A stretch of DNA of 64,000 nucleotides from Flavobacteriaceae bacterium. GTDB lineage: Bacteria > Bacteroidota > Bacteroidia > Flavobacteriales > Flavobacteriaceae. Under the pieces are notes generated by a model that saw only the letters and a program-made list of their open reading frames with translations, made no database searches and was not told the origin of the DNA. Of this stretch, positions 1-9,494 are shown piece by piece (the first letter of the stretch is position 1; every line of letters begins with the position of its first letter). Location: contig JABXHX010000007.1 of NCBI GenBank assembly GCA_013373385.1, positions 186,001 through 250,000 on the forward strand, given 5' to 3'. A program made the translations under genes and the position numbers.

Positions 1-1674
1 GACAATTCAACAATATACTTTGGAAGTCAGTTTGTTCATAAAAGTACCGATAAAGGAACTACTTGGAATGTTATCTCTCCAGATTTAACAACCAATGATC
101 CAAATAAGCAAAAACAATCTGAAAGTGGTGGATTAACGATGGATGCAACTGGAGCAGAAAACCATACTACAATTTTAGTTATTGAACCTTCTCCCTTAGA
201 AAAAGATATGCTTTGGGTTGGAACTGATGATGGAAATGTTCAAGTAACCAGAAATGGTGGACAAACTTGGACAAACGTTTCTAAAAATTTAAAAGACTTA
301 CCTAAAGGAAGTTGGATTGCACAAATAAAAGCGTCTAATAAAAATAAAGGAGAAGCATTACTTATTGCTAATGATTATAGAAGATTTAACTATACTCCAT
401 ACGCTTACAGAACTAAAAATTATGGTAGAACTTGGACTCGCATAGTTGATGCAGATGATGTAAAAAGTTATACATTGAGTATTGTAGAGGATATCGAAAA
501 TCCAAATTTATTATTTTTAGGTACTGATGATGGATTATACATTTCAGTTAATGCAGGAAAAAAATGGACAAAATGGACGAATGGTTTCCCTACAGTTCCT
601 GTTAAAGATTTAGTAATTCACCCAAGAGAACATGATTTAGTAATTGGAACTTTTGGTAGAGCTGCTTGGGTACTAGATGATATTAGACCATTAAGAGCAT
701 TGGCAAAGAACAATACTACTTCTAAAAAATTAGAATTGTTTGAACCTCCTACTGCTTACCATGCAATGTATATACAACCAACAGGAAGCAGATTCGGGGC
801 TGATGCATTGTATCAAGGAGAAAACAGAAGGCGTGGCGCACCGATATCTTATTATATCAACAGACCAAAAACTAAGAAAGATACAAAAAAGAAAGCAGCT
901 AAAAAAAATAAGGTTAAGTGGGATTCTATTAAATTAGAAATTTTTGACGGAACACGCTTAATAAGAACCTTAAAACAAAAAGCTCCGAAAGAAAACGGCG
1001 TACATACCATGCGTTGGTTTTTAAGAGAAAAAGGTGTTTTTGGACCATCAAGAAGAATTAGGAATTCTAGAAGAGAACCAAGTGGATTACCTGTTAAACC
1101 AGGAACTTATAGACTTAAAATGACTTTTGGCAATGAAGTTGCTGAGCAAAACATTAAAGTAGAAATGGATCCTAGAATGACTTTTTCTAATTCGGATATC
1201 AATACACGTTTTGCAGTACAAAAAGAATTAGAAGTCTATACAAAAACATTGGCCAATGTTGTGCAACAATTGGTTGAAAGCAAAAATACAGCTAATGAAA
1301 TTGCTAAAAACTTAGCAAAAGCTGATAAGAAAAAGTACAAAGATCAAATAAAAGCATCTAAAGACATCGCTAAAAAAATAGAAGGACTAATTAGTATATA
1401 CTTAGGCAAAATTGACAGGCGTCAGGGAATTACTAGAAACCCTGAAGTTACTGTTAATCAAAGATTAGGTGTTGCAAGAAGATATCTTGGTTCTAGATTT
1501 GGAAAAATTACCAAAACAGAAACTGAGTTAATTACCAATTTTAAAAATGCTTTAAAAGATGCATTAGATAAAACCAATGCATTCTTTAACAAAGACTGGA
1601 AAGCCTATAAAAATAAGGTAGACACTATTCAAATTTCTGCTTTTAAAGATGTTAAGAATTTCAACATAAATTAA
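1..1674 (+). CDS. VPS10/sortilin-like Asp-box repeat protein, C-terminal part (5' truncated by window)
   Basis: The reading frame is open from base 1, so the true start lies upstream; the first internal ATG is at 139. At least 557 residues are visible. Asp-box-like motifs (G-x-x-W in DKGTTW, GGQTW, YGRTW and AGKKW) recur in the first 190 residues, as in the beta-propeller blades of VPS10/sortilin and BNR glycosidase-like proteins. The propeller ends near GTFGRAAWVLDD. A basic, lysine-rich linker and a long, probably helical tail follow. Large secreted proteins of this type are common in Flavobacteriia, often annotated as glycosyl hydrolases without proof of enzymatic activity. The substrate is unknown. 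A hairpin terminator follows the stop codon. Confidence 0.8.
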   Translation, partial: DNSTIYFGSQFVHKSTDKGTTWNVISPDLTTNDPNKQKQSESGGLTMDATGAENHTTILVIEPSPLEKDMLWVGTDDGNVQVTRNGGQTWTNVSKNLKDLPKGSWIAQIKASNKNKGEALLIANDYRRFNYTPYAYRTKNYGRTWTRIVDADDVKSYTLSIVEDIENPNLLFLGTDDGLYISVNAGKKWTKWTNGFPTVPVKDLVIHPREHDLVIGTFGRAAWVLDDIRPLRALAKNNTTSKKLELFEPPTAYHAMYIQPTGSRFGADALYQGENRRRGAPISYYINRPKTKKDTKKKAAKKNKVKWDSIKLEIFDGTRLIRTLKQKAPKENGVHTMRWFLREKGVFGPSRRIRNSRREPSGLPVKPGTYRLKMTFGNEVAEQNIKVEMDPRMTFSNSDINTRFAVQKELEVYTKTLANVVQQLVESKNTANEIAKNLAKADKKKYKDQIKASKDIAKKIEGLISIYLGKIDRRQGITRNPEVTVNQRLGVARRYLGSRFGKITKTETELITNFKNALKDALDKTNAFFNKDWKAYKNKVDTIQISAFKDVKNFNIN

Positions 1675-1682
1675 TATATTTG
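1675..1682 (+). promoter_or_regulatory. Candidate -7 promoter element for the DUF2490 gene
   Basis: TATATTTG matches the Bacteroidota -7 consensus TAnnTTTG exactly and overlaps the end of the upstream gene. No clear TTG lies 19-20 bp upstream. A terminator-like hairpin lies between this element and the next start, so the assignment is weak. Confidence 0.3.
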
Positions 1683-1701
1683 AAACATATATAGTATTAT
1701 T

Positions 1702-1735
1702 AAATCTCCTGCTTTTGTAGGAGATTTTAATTTGT
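1702..1735 (+). terminator. Rho-independent terminator after the Asp-box protein
   Basis: Inverted repeat AAATCTCCT / AGGAGATTT (1702-1710 with 1719-1727) is followed by a T-rich run. It stands 15 bp before the next start codon, so it separates the two transcripts or attenuates read-through. Confidence 0.7.
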
Positions 1736-1749
1736 TTAAAAAACACCAA

Positions 1750-2409
1750 ATGAAAAAATTACTTATTGGATTAACATTATTAGTATCAATCAACAATTTT
1801 GCTCAATCAAACCCTGAAGACGAACTCGGTGTTTGGTATGCTTACGGAGGTAGCCACAAAATCTCTGAAAAAGTGAGCCTAAAAACACAAGCACAATTTC
1901 GCTTTTTTGATATTGCTAATGATATGCAACAGCTTATGTTGCGTGCTGGAGCAAACTATAAATTTAACAATACATTTAGTGCATACATAGGATATGCGTA
2001 TTTTAATACTGATACTACTTTTGGAGTAGACGGCGGAGAAGCAACTGAACATAGAATTGTTGAAGATTTAAACATAAACTACAAGCATGCTAAATTTGGA
2101 TTTGCACATAGAATTAGATTAGAGCACCGCTTTTTTACTGCTGACACCAGACATTGGATTCGTTATCAATTAGGGGTGAACCATCCTTTAACAGAAAAGC
2201 TTTCAGCCTATGTTTATGATGAAATATTTTTAAACTTTCAAGGAAATACTTATGCTCAAAACTGGATTGGTTTTGGTGTAAAACACAAACTTTCTAACAC
2301 TGTAAAATTACAATTAGGCTATCATAACATCTCTGTAAATGGCGGAGCCAACTTTAATAGAATCATTGCAGGTTTCTCAATTAGCACAAATCATTTAAAA
2401 AACAAATAA
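1750..2409 (+). CDS. DUF2490 family outer-membrane beta-barrel protein
   Basis: 219 residues if translation starts at the ATG at 1750, where MKKLLIGLTLLVSINNFAQ forms a classic Sec signal peptide. An in-frame start at 1732 would only prepend six residues that weaken the signal. The mature part starts with an ELGVWYAYGG segment and continues with alternating hydrophobic/polar strands, as in DUF2490 proteins, which are predicted to be small outer-membrane barrels of unknown function. The gene stands between a terminator and a DUF819 gene that starts 32 bp downstream, and it may be cotranscribed with the latter. The family call rests on overall sequence resemblance. Confidence 0.75.
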   Translation: MKKLLIGLTLLVSINNFAQSNPEDELGVWYAYGGSHKISEKVSLKTQAQFRFFDIANDMQQLMLRAGANYKFNNTFSAYIGYAYFNTDTTFGVDGGEATEHRIVEDLNINYKHAKFGFAHRIRLEHRFFTADTRHWIRYQLGVNHPLTEKLSAYVYDEIFLNFQGNTYAQNWIGFGVKHKLSNTVKLQLGYHNISVNGGANFNRIIAGFSISTNHLKNK

Positions 2410-2441
2410 TTCTATTACCTTAGCAAAAAACTAACTACAAA

Positions 2442-3749
2442 ATGACAGTTCCAACTTTTACAAATGACGCTATAGTATTCGGAATTTTAATGATCTCTTT
2501 AGGGTTTGTATTTTATACAGAATCTAAAACCTCAGGTTTCTGGTCTAAATTTTACAAAATTGTCCCTGGTTTATTTATGGCATACTTTATCCCTGCTATG
2601 TTTACTACACTTGGTATTATTGCCCCAGAATGGGAAACTACTACAAACACTGGAGAAGTAGTAAAGGAAAGCTCTAATTTGTACTATGTTTCTAGTAGGT
2701 TTTTGTTACCAGCCGCACTGGTTTTAATGACCTTAAGTATTGATTTAAAATCAATATTTAATTTAGGTTCGAAAGCATTGATTATGTTTTTTACTGGAAC
2801 TGTAGGCATTATTATTGGAGGACCTATTGCAATCCTACTAATCTCTTTAGTTTCCCCAGAGACAGTAGGAGGATCAGATTTCGATGCTGTATGGCGAGGA
2901 CTATCAACTTTAGCAGGTAGTTGGATTGGTGGTGGTGCCAACCAAACAGCTATGCTAGAAATTTATCAGTATAATCCCCAAAAATTTGGTGGAATGGTCT
3001 TTGTAGATATTGTAGTTGCAAACATTTGGATGGCTCTTTTATTAATTGGGATAGGGAAAAAAGAAAGAATTAATAAATGGTTAAAAGCGGATACTACCGC
3101 TATAGAAGAACTTAAAGAAAAAGTAATTAATTTTACACAAAGCGTAAAAAGAAATCCGTCACTAACTGATTTAATGATGATTTTGGCTATAGGATTTGGG
3201 ACTGTTGGATTTGGACATTTTGCAGCCGCTTATTTAAGCAAGTTTTTTAATAATATTGTAACAGGAATTACTTCAGAGACCTGGAAGAACATTTTCACAT
3301 TTTTAGGTTCTGAATTCTTTTGGCTAATTAGCATTTCTACAATTATTGCTATTATTTTATCTTTTACAAAAGCTAAAAATTATGAAGGTGCTGGTGCTTC
3401 AAAAATAGGCACAGTTTGTATTTACGTTTTAGTATCAACCATCGGTATGAAAATGGACTTAACTATGATTTTTGATAATTTAGGGTTAATAGCCATTGGT
3501 GTTGTTTGGATGGCCATTCATGCAGGTCTATTAATTTTTGTAGCAAAATTAATAAAAGCTCCTTACTTCTTTTTAGCTGTTGGAAGTCAAGCGAACGTAG
3601 GCGCTGCAGCCTCTGCTCCTATTGTCGCTTCTGCTTTTCATCCTTCTCTTGCTACTGTAGGAGTTTTATTAGCCGTGTTAGGTTATGCTATTGGTACAGT
3701 TGGCGCAATATTGTGTACTATTTTAATGGAATTGTCTTCTACTTTTTAA
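2442..3749 (+). CDS. DUF819 family integral membrane protein
   Basis: 435 residues, strongly hydrophobic throughout, with about ten or eleven predicted transmembrane segments and short loops. A Gly-rich stretch SWIGGGANQTAM (about residues 160-171) and a second one near the C-terminus (VGSQANVGAAASAP) resemble the paired inverted halves of DUF819/YjcL-type proteins. This family is distantly related to secondary transporters, and its substrate is unknown. The gene lies between the DUF2490 and DUF4369 genes on the same strand with short gaps, which suggests a small operon. No pathway can be inferred from the neighbours. Confidence 0.8.
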   Translation: MTVPTFTNDAIVFGILMISLGFVFYTESKTSGFWSKFYKIVPGLFMAYFIPAMFTTLGIIAPEWETTTNTGEVVKESSNLYYVSSRFLLPAALVLMTLSIDLKSIFNLGSKALIMFFTGTVGIIIGGPIAILLISLVSPETVGGSDFDAVWRGLSTLAGSWIGGGANQTAMLEIYQYNPQKFGGMVFVDIVVANIWMALLLIGIGKKERINKWLKADTTAIEELKEKVINFTQSVKRNPSLTDLMMILAIGFGTVGFGHFAAAYLSKFFNNIVTGITSETWKNIFTFLGSEFFWLISISTIIAIILSFTKAKNYEGAGASKIGTVCIYVLVSTIGMKMDLTMIFDNLGLIAIGVVWMAIHAGLLIFVAKLIKAPYFFLAVGSQANVGAAASAPIVASAFHPSLATVGVLLAVLGYAIGTVGAILCTILMELSSTF

Positions 3750-3793
3750 ATAAAAACAGCATATTTGCAAACGCAAAAAATTATACATCAGAA

Positions 3794-4501
3794 ATGAAAA
3801 AAATACTTGTTTTAGGAATCGTTTTATTAGCTGCTGCTTGTTCTTCTAAAAAAGAAGGAAACATGGTGGTAAACGGACAAATAAAAGGATTAAAAAAAGG
3901 AACTTTATATTTACAAAAGGTAGAAAACGATTCTATTTTAAAAACAATAGACTCGGTTGCAGTGATGGGAAGCGACCAATTTACCTTGACAGCAAATGTA
4001 GAAGAACCAGAAATGTATTCGCTTACTTTTAATGGCAATACCACAAACAAATACATTACTTTTTTTGCTGAACCAGGTACAATTACTATTAATGATGATG
4101 TTGCAAAATTTGGAATCAATCCAGAAATTAAAGGTTCTAAAAATCAAGAAATTTTAAATAAGTACTCAAAAATTTCTAGACGCTTTAACAATCAAAATTT
4201 AGATCTGATTAAGTTGTTGTTTTTAGCGCAAAAATCTAATAATAAAGATTCTATTGAATTGATTAGCAAAAAGCAAGAGCAATTGCTAAAAAGACGTTAT
4301 TTAGTAACTGTAAATTTTGCATTGAATAATAAAGAAAACCCTGTTTCTCCTTACATTGCCTTAACAGAGTTGACTAATGTTAGAGTAAAATGGTTAGATA
4401 CCATATATAAATCTTTAACGCCGACAATTAAAAGCTCACTGTACGGCAAAAAGCTAGAAAAATTAGTTACAGATATAAAAGAAGCAGAAACTAAAAAATA
4501 A
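3794..4501 (+). CDS. DUF4369 domain lipoprotein
   Basis: 235 residues from the ATG at 3794. The N-terminus MKKILVLGIVLLAAACSS is a lipoprotein signal peptide with a lipobox ending in AAAC. The following 100 residues (VNGQIKGLKKGTLYLQK, then a SLTFNG segment) match the DUF4369 domain. That domain usually precedes a thioredoxin-like domain in Bacteroidetes proteins. Here no CxxC thioredoxin motif is seen, and the C-terminal half is a charged, probably helical domain rich in Lys and Gln. It is probably anchored in the periplasm. A longer in-frame extension upstream lies inside the DUF819 coding region and is not credible. The gene ends just before a strong terminator. Confidence 0.8.
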   Translation: MKKILVLGIVLLAAACSSKKEGNMVVNGQIKGLKKGTLYLQKVENDSILKTIDSVAVMGSDQFTLTANVEEPEMYSLTFNGNTTNKYITFFAEPGTITINDDVAKFGINPEIKGSKNQEILNKYSKISRRFNNQNLDLIKLLFLAQKSNNKDSIELISKKQEQLLKRRYLVTVNFALNNKENPVSPYIALTELTNVRVKWLDTIYKSLTPTIKSSLYGKKLEKLVTDIKEAETKK

Positions 4502-4520
4502 AATACTTACTCACAATTAA

Positions 4521-4555
4521 AAAAAGGCTGTTGAAATTTCAACAGCCTTTTTTCC
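4521..4555 (+). terminator. Perfect-palindrome Rho-independent terminator
   Basis: AAAGGCTGTTGAAA is followed directly by its exact reverse complement (4523-4550), flanked by A and T runs. It ends the DUF4369 transcript and may work in both directions. Confidence 0.9.
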
Positions 4556-4633
4556 TTTCTAAAATACAGACAGAAAAAAATTACATCCAATTTAAAAAAC
4601 CTAAAAACAATCGATTATTAAAGCTTTTATCTG

Positions 4634-4641
4634 TAAATTTG
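4634..4641 (+). promoter_or_regulatory. Candidate -7 element of the ccsBA promoter
   Basis: TAAATTTG fits TAnnTTTG exactly and lies 25 bp before the ccsBA start, after a terminator. No good TTG is present at the expected -33 distance. Confidence 0.4.
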
Positions 4642-4666
4642 TGGACTTTTACAATCTTACAATCAG

Positions 4667-7600
4667 ATGAAAAAAATCCTCAATATACTCTACTCTACTC
4701 GTTTAATGGCAATTCTATTTTTTGTTTTTGCTACTGCAATGGGAATAGCAACTTTTATAGAAAACGATTTTGGTACGCAAACCTCAAAAGCTTTGGTTTA
4801 CAATACATGGTGGTTTGAAGCCATTATGGTCTTTTTTGTCATCAATTTTTTTGGAAATATCTTTAGATATCGCTTATTAAGAAAAGAAAAATGGGCAGTA
4901 TTACTTTTTCATGTCGCCTTTCTTTTCATTCTTATTGGTGCCGGAATTACACGCTATATTGGTTATGAAGGCCTCATGGTAATTCAAGAAGGAGAAGCTA
5001 CCAATAAATTTATTTCAGAAACCACCTATGTTAACTTGGTTATTGATGATAATACACAACAAAAAAGTGAACACCACCCCATATTATTATCGGCTTGGGG
5101 TAAAAACAATTGGGGAGTTTCTACAGATTTTAAAGGTCAACCCATAAAAATTGAATTGGTAGATTACATTCCTTGGGCTGAAAAGAAGTTAGTTGAGGAC
5201 GCAAACGGTGATGAATATTTACATTTTGTAGAATCTAGTAGTGGCTCTAGACACGACCACTATATTAAAAAAGGAACCACTCAAAACATTCACAATATCT
5301 TAGTTAGCTTTGATAGCGAAAAAACGAATGCTAACGTCAATTTTGTCACAAAAAATGGCGAATTAAAAATCTTGACAAAAGAAAACGGAACTTGGTTAAG
5401 AATGGCTGATCAAGCAAAAGGTACAATTTCTAAAGATTCGTTAACTACATTTAATTTACGCTCATTATACAACATTTCTCATTTTCAATTTGTTGTTCCA
5501 ACGCCTGCACAAAAAGGAACATTAAAAATGGTTAGCGGGTCAAAAAATGATAAAAAATACGACGCTATTATTTTAGATATTACTACCAACAATAAAACAG
5601 AACGCGTTGAATTGATTGGCGGTAAATTTAACACATTAAATACACAACAAGTAACTGTTGGTAATCTAAACTTTAGAATGCTGTACGGTGCTAAAACTTT
5701 AGAGTTGCCATTTCATATAAAACTTAGAGATTTTCAGTTAGAAAAATACCCAGGCTCAGAAAGTGCAGCTTCTTACGCCAGTGAAGTAACGGTGTTGTCT
5801 CCAGAAAAAACATTTGATTATAGAATTTATATGAATCATATTTTAGATTATAAAGGCTATAAATTTTTCCAATCTAGTTATGACAATACCAAAGAGATAG
5901 AGGAAACACACCTGTCTGTAAATCATGATTTTTGGGGAACTTTATTCACTTATGTTGGGTACTCTCTATTATACTTTGGAATGATTTGTATCTTCTTTGC
6001 AAAAGGTACTCGTTTTGATTCTTTAAAACAATCACTCAAAAAAATTAGAACAAAAAAAGCTGCCTTAACTGTAGCTATTTTACTATTTTTTGGACTTACT
6101 ATCAATGCACAACAACATCAAGAACACATCATTTCTGATCAACAAATAGATTCTATTTTAAAAGCAAATACTGTTGACAGGAAACATGCAGAATTATTTA
6201 ACAGTTTGGTAATACAAGATGCTGGCGGAAGAATGAAACCTGCACATACCTTTGCTTCTGAAATCTTAAGAAAGGTAGCCAAAGCTGAAACTTTTAAAGG
6301 CATGAATGCGAGTCAAGTTTTGCTTTCTATTCAAGAAAATCCTAGGTTTTGGTACGAAGTTCCGATTATATATTTAGAAAAAGGAAACACAGAAATAAGA
6401 GAAATTATTGGAGTCTCTCAAAATGCTACACACGCTAGTTTAACAGATTTCTTAACTACCACAGGAGAATATAAAATTAGAGCTAAAGTAGATGAAGCTC
6501 AGAAAGAAAGAATCAAAAATAAATTTCAGCAAGACCTTATTAAAATAGATAGAAGAGTTGGTTTATTTTACCAAGCAGTACTAGGTAAAATATTTAGAAT
6601 TTTCCCAATTCCAAATCACGCTAATAACAAATGGGCATCGCAATTAGAAACCCTACATGCTGGATTTAAAGGAACAGATTCTGTTTTTGTAAGACAAGTA
6701 CTCCCTGTGTATATACAAATGCTACAAAAAGCAAAACAAACCAACGATTATACACAAGCAGACAAAGTACTCAATGGTATAAAAAAGTTTCAAAGAAAAT
6801 TTGGTGCAAAAGTTATTCCGTCTGAAGATAGAATTAAACTTGAAATAGCTTACAACAAATTCAATATTTTTAATCGATTAGCTTCCTATTTTGGTATTGC
6901 AGGCCTGTTGTTGATTTTTATAGTAATTGCTCAAATTTTTACAGACAAAAAAATAGTCAATTATTTAGTAAAAGGACTTATTGCTATAATTATTGGCTTG
7001 TTTATATTCCATACCTTAGGTTTGGCGGCACGTTGGTACATTAGCGGAAATGCACCTTGGAGTAATGCCTATGAGTCCATTATTTTTATTGCTTGGGCAA
7101 CCATGCTTTTTGGATTGTTTTTAGGAAGAAGATCTTCTTTAACCATTGCTGCAACTGCCTTTTTAGTAGCAATAATGCTTGGGTTTGCACATCTAAATTG
7201 GCTAGATCCAGAAATTGCAAACTTACAACCTGTTTTAAATTCTTGGTGGTTATTGGTACATACTTCTGTAATTGTAGCTAGTTATGGACCTCTTTCTTTA
7301 GGAATGATTTTAGGAATATTTTCGCTATTATTAATCTTATTAACTACACAGAAGAACAAGAAAAAACTAGACTTAATTATAAAAGAGCTAACCATTATTA
7401 ATGAAATGGCTTTAACTGTTGGTTTAGTTATGCTCACGATTGGTAACTTTTTAGGCGGTATGTGGGCCAACGAAAGCTGGGGTCGTTATTGGGGCTGGGA
7501 TCCAAAAGAAACTTGGGCATTAATTAGTATTATGCTTTATGCTTTTGTATTGCATATGCGTTTAATTCCGGGAATGCGAAGTAGGTTTACATTTAACTTG

Positions 7601-7789
7601 TGGTCTATTATGACCTATGCTTCTATCATGATGACTTTTATGGGTGTCAATTTTTACTTATCAGGATTGCATTCGTATGCAAGTGGAGATAAAGTAATTA
7701 CACCAAGCTCAGTATATTATTCGGTTGCTTTTGTAGCTGTTTTAGGAGTATTGTCGTGGTTTAAATACAAAAAATATTATAAAAAATAA
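4667..7789 (+). CDS. ccsBA: Fused CcsBA (ResB-CcsA) cytochrome c biogenesis protein
   Basis: 1040 residues. The N-terminal ResB/CcsB part has three membrane segments (about residues 10-100), a long periplasmic domain and another membrane segment near 430-450. The C-terminal CcsA part (from about 740) has about eight membrane segments. It carries the haem-handling WWD-type motif, seen as WGRYWGWDPKETW near residue 935, with His residues in LLVHTSV and LHMRL. In System II, CcsBA carries haem across the inner membrane and attaches it to CxxCH motifs of apocytochromes c. Fusion of both subunits in one chain is known in Bacteroidota and Epsilonproteobacteria. The start follows a promoter-like element. 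No thiol-reduction partner is adjacent. Confidence 0.93.
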   Translation: MKKILNILYSTRLMAILFFVFATAMGIATFIENDFGTQTSKALVYNTWWFEAIMVFFVINFFGNIFRYRLLRKEKWAVLLFHVAFLFILIGAGITRYIGYEGLMVIQEGEATNKFISETTYVNLVIDDNTQQKSEHHPILLSAWGKNNWGVSTDFKGQPIKIELVDYIPWAEKKLVEDANGDEYLHFVESSSGSRHDHYIKKGTTQNIHNILVSFDSEKTNANVNFVTKNGELKILTKENGTWLRMADQAKGTISKDSLTTFNLRSLYNISHFQFVVPTPAQKGTLKMVSGSKNDKKYDAIILDITTNNKTERVELIGGKFNTLNTQQVTVGNLNFRMLYGAKTLELPFHIKLRDFQLEKYPGSESAASYASEVTVLSPEKTFDYRIYMNHILDYKGYKFFQSSYDNTKEIEETHLSVNHDFWGTLFTYVGYSLLYFGMICIFFAKGTRFDSLKQSLKKIRTKKAALTVAILLFFGLTINAQQHQEHIISDQQIDSILKANTVDRKHAELFNSLVIQDAGGRMKPAHTFASEILRKVAKAETFKGMNASQVLLSIQENPRFWYEVPIIYLEKGNTEIREIIGVSQNATHASLTDFLTTTGEYKIRAKVDEAQKERIKNKFQQDLIKIDRRVGLFYQAVLGKIFRIFPIPNHANNKWASQLETLHAGFKGTDSVFVRQVLPVYIQMLQKAKQTNDYTQADKVLNGIKKFQRKFGAKVIPSEDRIKLEIAYNKFNIFNRLASYFGIAGLLLIFIVIAQIFTDKKIVNYLVKGLIAIIIGLFIFHTLGLAARWYISGNAPWSNAYESIIFIAWATMLFGLFLGRRSSLTIAATAFLVAIMLGFAHLNWLDPEIANLQPVLNSWWLLVHTSVIVASYGPLSLGMILGIFSLLLILLTTQKNKKKLDLIIKELTIINEMALTVGLVMLTIGNFLGGMWANESWGRYWGWDPKETWALISIMLYAFVLHMRLIPGMRSRFTFNLWSIMTYASIMMTFMGVNFYLSGLHSYASGDKVITPSSVYYSVAFVAVLGVLSWFKYKKYYKK

Positions 7790-7812
7790 GAAGTAAAACG
7801 TACAGAAAACAG

Positions 7813-7820
7813 TATTTTTG
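7813..7820 (+). promoter_or_regulatory. Candidate -7 element for the small membrane protein gene
   Basis: TATTTTTG matches TAnnTTTG exactly, 20 bp upstream of the start at 7841. No matching -33 box was found. Confidence 0.35.
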
Positions 7821-7840
7821 CACTCTTTAAAATTACAATT

Positions 7841-8356
7841 ATGTTTCATAAAAATATCAAATTAATTCTTGCAGCCTTAGTAACAGCTTGGTCAATCTAT
7901 GAATTTTGGCAAGGTCATATTATGAATGGGATTTCTATCTTGTTATTAGCAGGAATGTTTGTCCTTCTTTATTTTAAGAACGAGTTTATTTTACTGGCCT
8001 TTTTACAATTGCGTAAACAAAATTTTCCTGGAGCACAAAAATGGTTGGGCTATATTAAAAATCCAAGTGCTGCTTTAACTAGAAAACAAGAAGGGTATTA
8101 TAATTTTTTACACGGAATTATGTTATCTCAAACCAATATTACCCAATCAGAAAAATACTTAAAAAAAGCTGTAAAACTTGGACTATCTATGAGTCATGAT
8201 TTGGCAATGGCTAAATTGCAGTTAGCAGGAATTGCTATGACCAAAAGAAGAAAGCGTGAAGCAACGATGCTTATGAACGAAGCCAAAAAACTTGACAAAC
8301 AAGGAATGCTTAAAGAGCAAATACAACTAATGAAACAACAGATGAAGAAAATCTAG
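7841..8356 (+). CDS. Small membrane protein with TPR-like tail
   Basis: 171 residues. Two hydrophobic helices occupy about residues 7-45 (LILAALVTAWSIYEFW and GISILLLAGMFVLLYF). The rest is a soluble helical region with alternating Ala/Leu patterns (a YYNFLHGIML helix, then KYLKKAVKLGL), resembling one or two tetratricopeptide repeats, with a very basic C-terminus. Similar short proteins occur in Flavobacteriia without known function. The gene follows ccsBA by 51 bp and ends at a strong terminator. A role as a membrane-bound scaffold is possible but not shown by the sequence. Confidence 0.6.
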   Translation: MFHKNIKLILAALVTAWSIYEFWQGHIMNGISILLLAGMFVLLYFKNEFILLAFLQLRKQNFPGAQKWLGYIKNPSAALTRKQEGYYNFLHGIMLSQTNITQSEKYLKKAVKLGLSMSHDLAMAKLQLAGIAMTKRRKREATMLMNEAKKLDKQGMLKEQIQLMKQQMKKI

Positions 8357-8376
8357 ATTTTCTTCAATTCATATTT

Positions 8377-8409
8377 AAAAGCTTCTGAAAATTCAGAAGC
8401 TTTTTTTTT
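8377..8409 (+). terminator. Rho-independent terminator
   Basis: AAAAGCTTCTGAA and its reverse complement (8377-8389 with 8392-8404) enclose a 2-bp loop and run into nine T. It closes the transcript of the small membrane protein. Confidence 0.92.
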
Positions 8410-8456
8410 GTAAGTTTTTGACTAGCAATACGTACTAAAGCACATAAACGTTTCTT

Positions 8457-9491
8457 ATGAAAAAAACAATCTACTTTTTTAGTATTATTTTATTTATTAC
8501 TTGTTCTAAATCTTTTGAAGAAGAAACAGCACAAGTTACAAAACAAAACAAATGGGTTAATCTAGAGGAACCTTACCCAGAAGGAGATCTAGGACTATTT
8601 CCTTTAATGAATAGCCCTATTTACAAAACTGTTCAAGAAGTTACTAATTTAAAAGAAAATGATAGAGTTGCTATTGTAAGCTATCAAAACCAAGTAAAAG
8701 TATATCCCTATTTGTACAACAATAAATTTGAAGTAGTTAATGATTCTATTGGCACGTATTATTATGCTGTTTCTTATTGTCCACAAACAAAAAGTGCTGT
8801 AAATTTTAATAGAATAACTGCTCAAAAAGACACACTAGACTTAGTAGCTTCGGGTTATTTATATAAAGATAACATGGTTCCTTCGGATAAAAATCATCAA
8901 TTCTTTTGGTCTCAAATGTTAATGCAAGGAATCACAAATAATGCCGTCACAAAAAATTTACAAACCTTAAATTTAGTTCAGACTAATTGGAAAACTGTTG
9001 TTGATTTTTTTCCAAATGCAAAAATATTCTATTACAAAGGAGACATTGTTACACCAATACAAACAGAAAACAACGCAACTTTATTAAGAAAAACAACAAA
9101 TGAGGTTATTGATGCAGATGAAGTTTTTGGTATTGTAGAAAATTACAACAATTTAAGTGGAAAAGAAAAAAACATTTTTGCTTTTCCACTCAAAAATCAA
9201 CAAGAAAGCACAACACTTCAAAAGTTTTTTATTGATGGTAAAAAAACATTGTTCATCAGTAATAAAAAGCGTTATTTCTACACAACTTTAATTACTCCGA
9301 ATAACTTAACTTTTACGTTAGATAAAAACCAATTTCCTCCTATACTAACAGACAATGAAGGCACAAAATGGAATGCTTTTGGGTATGCCTTTGAAGGACC
9401 AAGAAAAGGGCAGCAATTAGCATCTGCAAAATCTTATATAGCTTCTTGGTGGGCTTGGAAAGATTTCTTTAAAAATATTGAATTGAAATAA
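8457..9491 (+). CDS. DUF3179-like lipoprotein
   Basis: 344 residues. The signal peptide MKKTIYFFSIILFITC ends in a lipobox Cys at position 16. The body resembles DUF3179 proteins: a VKVYPY segment, then VSYCPQTKSAVNF with the conserved Tyr-Cys-Pro, a SGYLYKDNMV segment and a FFWSQMLMQGI block. DUF3179 proteins are extracytoplasmic and of unknown biochemical role. The gene is monocistronic, bounded upstream by a terminator and downstream by a convergent gene only 3 bp away. No terminator lies between the convergent genes, so their transcripts probably overlap. The family assignment is by motif memory. Confidence 0.7.
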   Translation: MKKTIYFFSIILFITCSKSFEEETAQVTKQNKWVNLEEPYPEGDLGLFPLMNSPIYKTVQEVTNLKENDRVAIVSYQNQVKVYPYLYNNKFEVVNDSIGTYYYAVSYCPQTKSAVNFNRITAQKDTLDLVASGYLYKDNMVPSDKNHQFFWSQMLMQGITNNAVTKNLQTLNLVQTNWKTVVDFFPNAKIFYYKGDIVTPIQTENNATLLRKTTNEVIDADEVFGIVENYNNLSGKEKNIFAFPLKNQQESTTLQKFFIDGKKTLFISNKKRYFYTTLITPNNLTFTLDKNQFPPILTDNEGTKWNAFGYAFEGPRKGQQLASAKSYIASWWAWKDFFKNIELK

Positions 9492-9494
9492 ATG

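Noticed and set aside
3506..3793. Upstream extension of the DUF4369 lipoprotein
   Set aside because: The extension is read from within the DUF819 gene in another frame and is Cys/Ser-rich nonsense. A proper lipoprotein signal starts at 3794.
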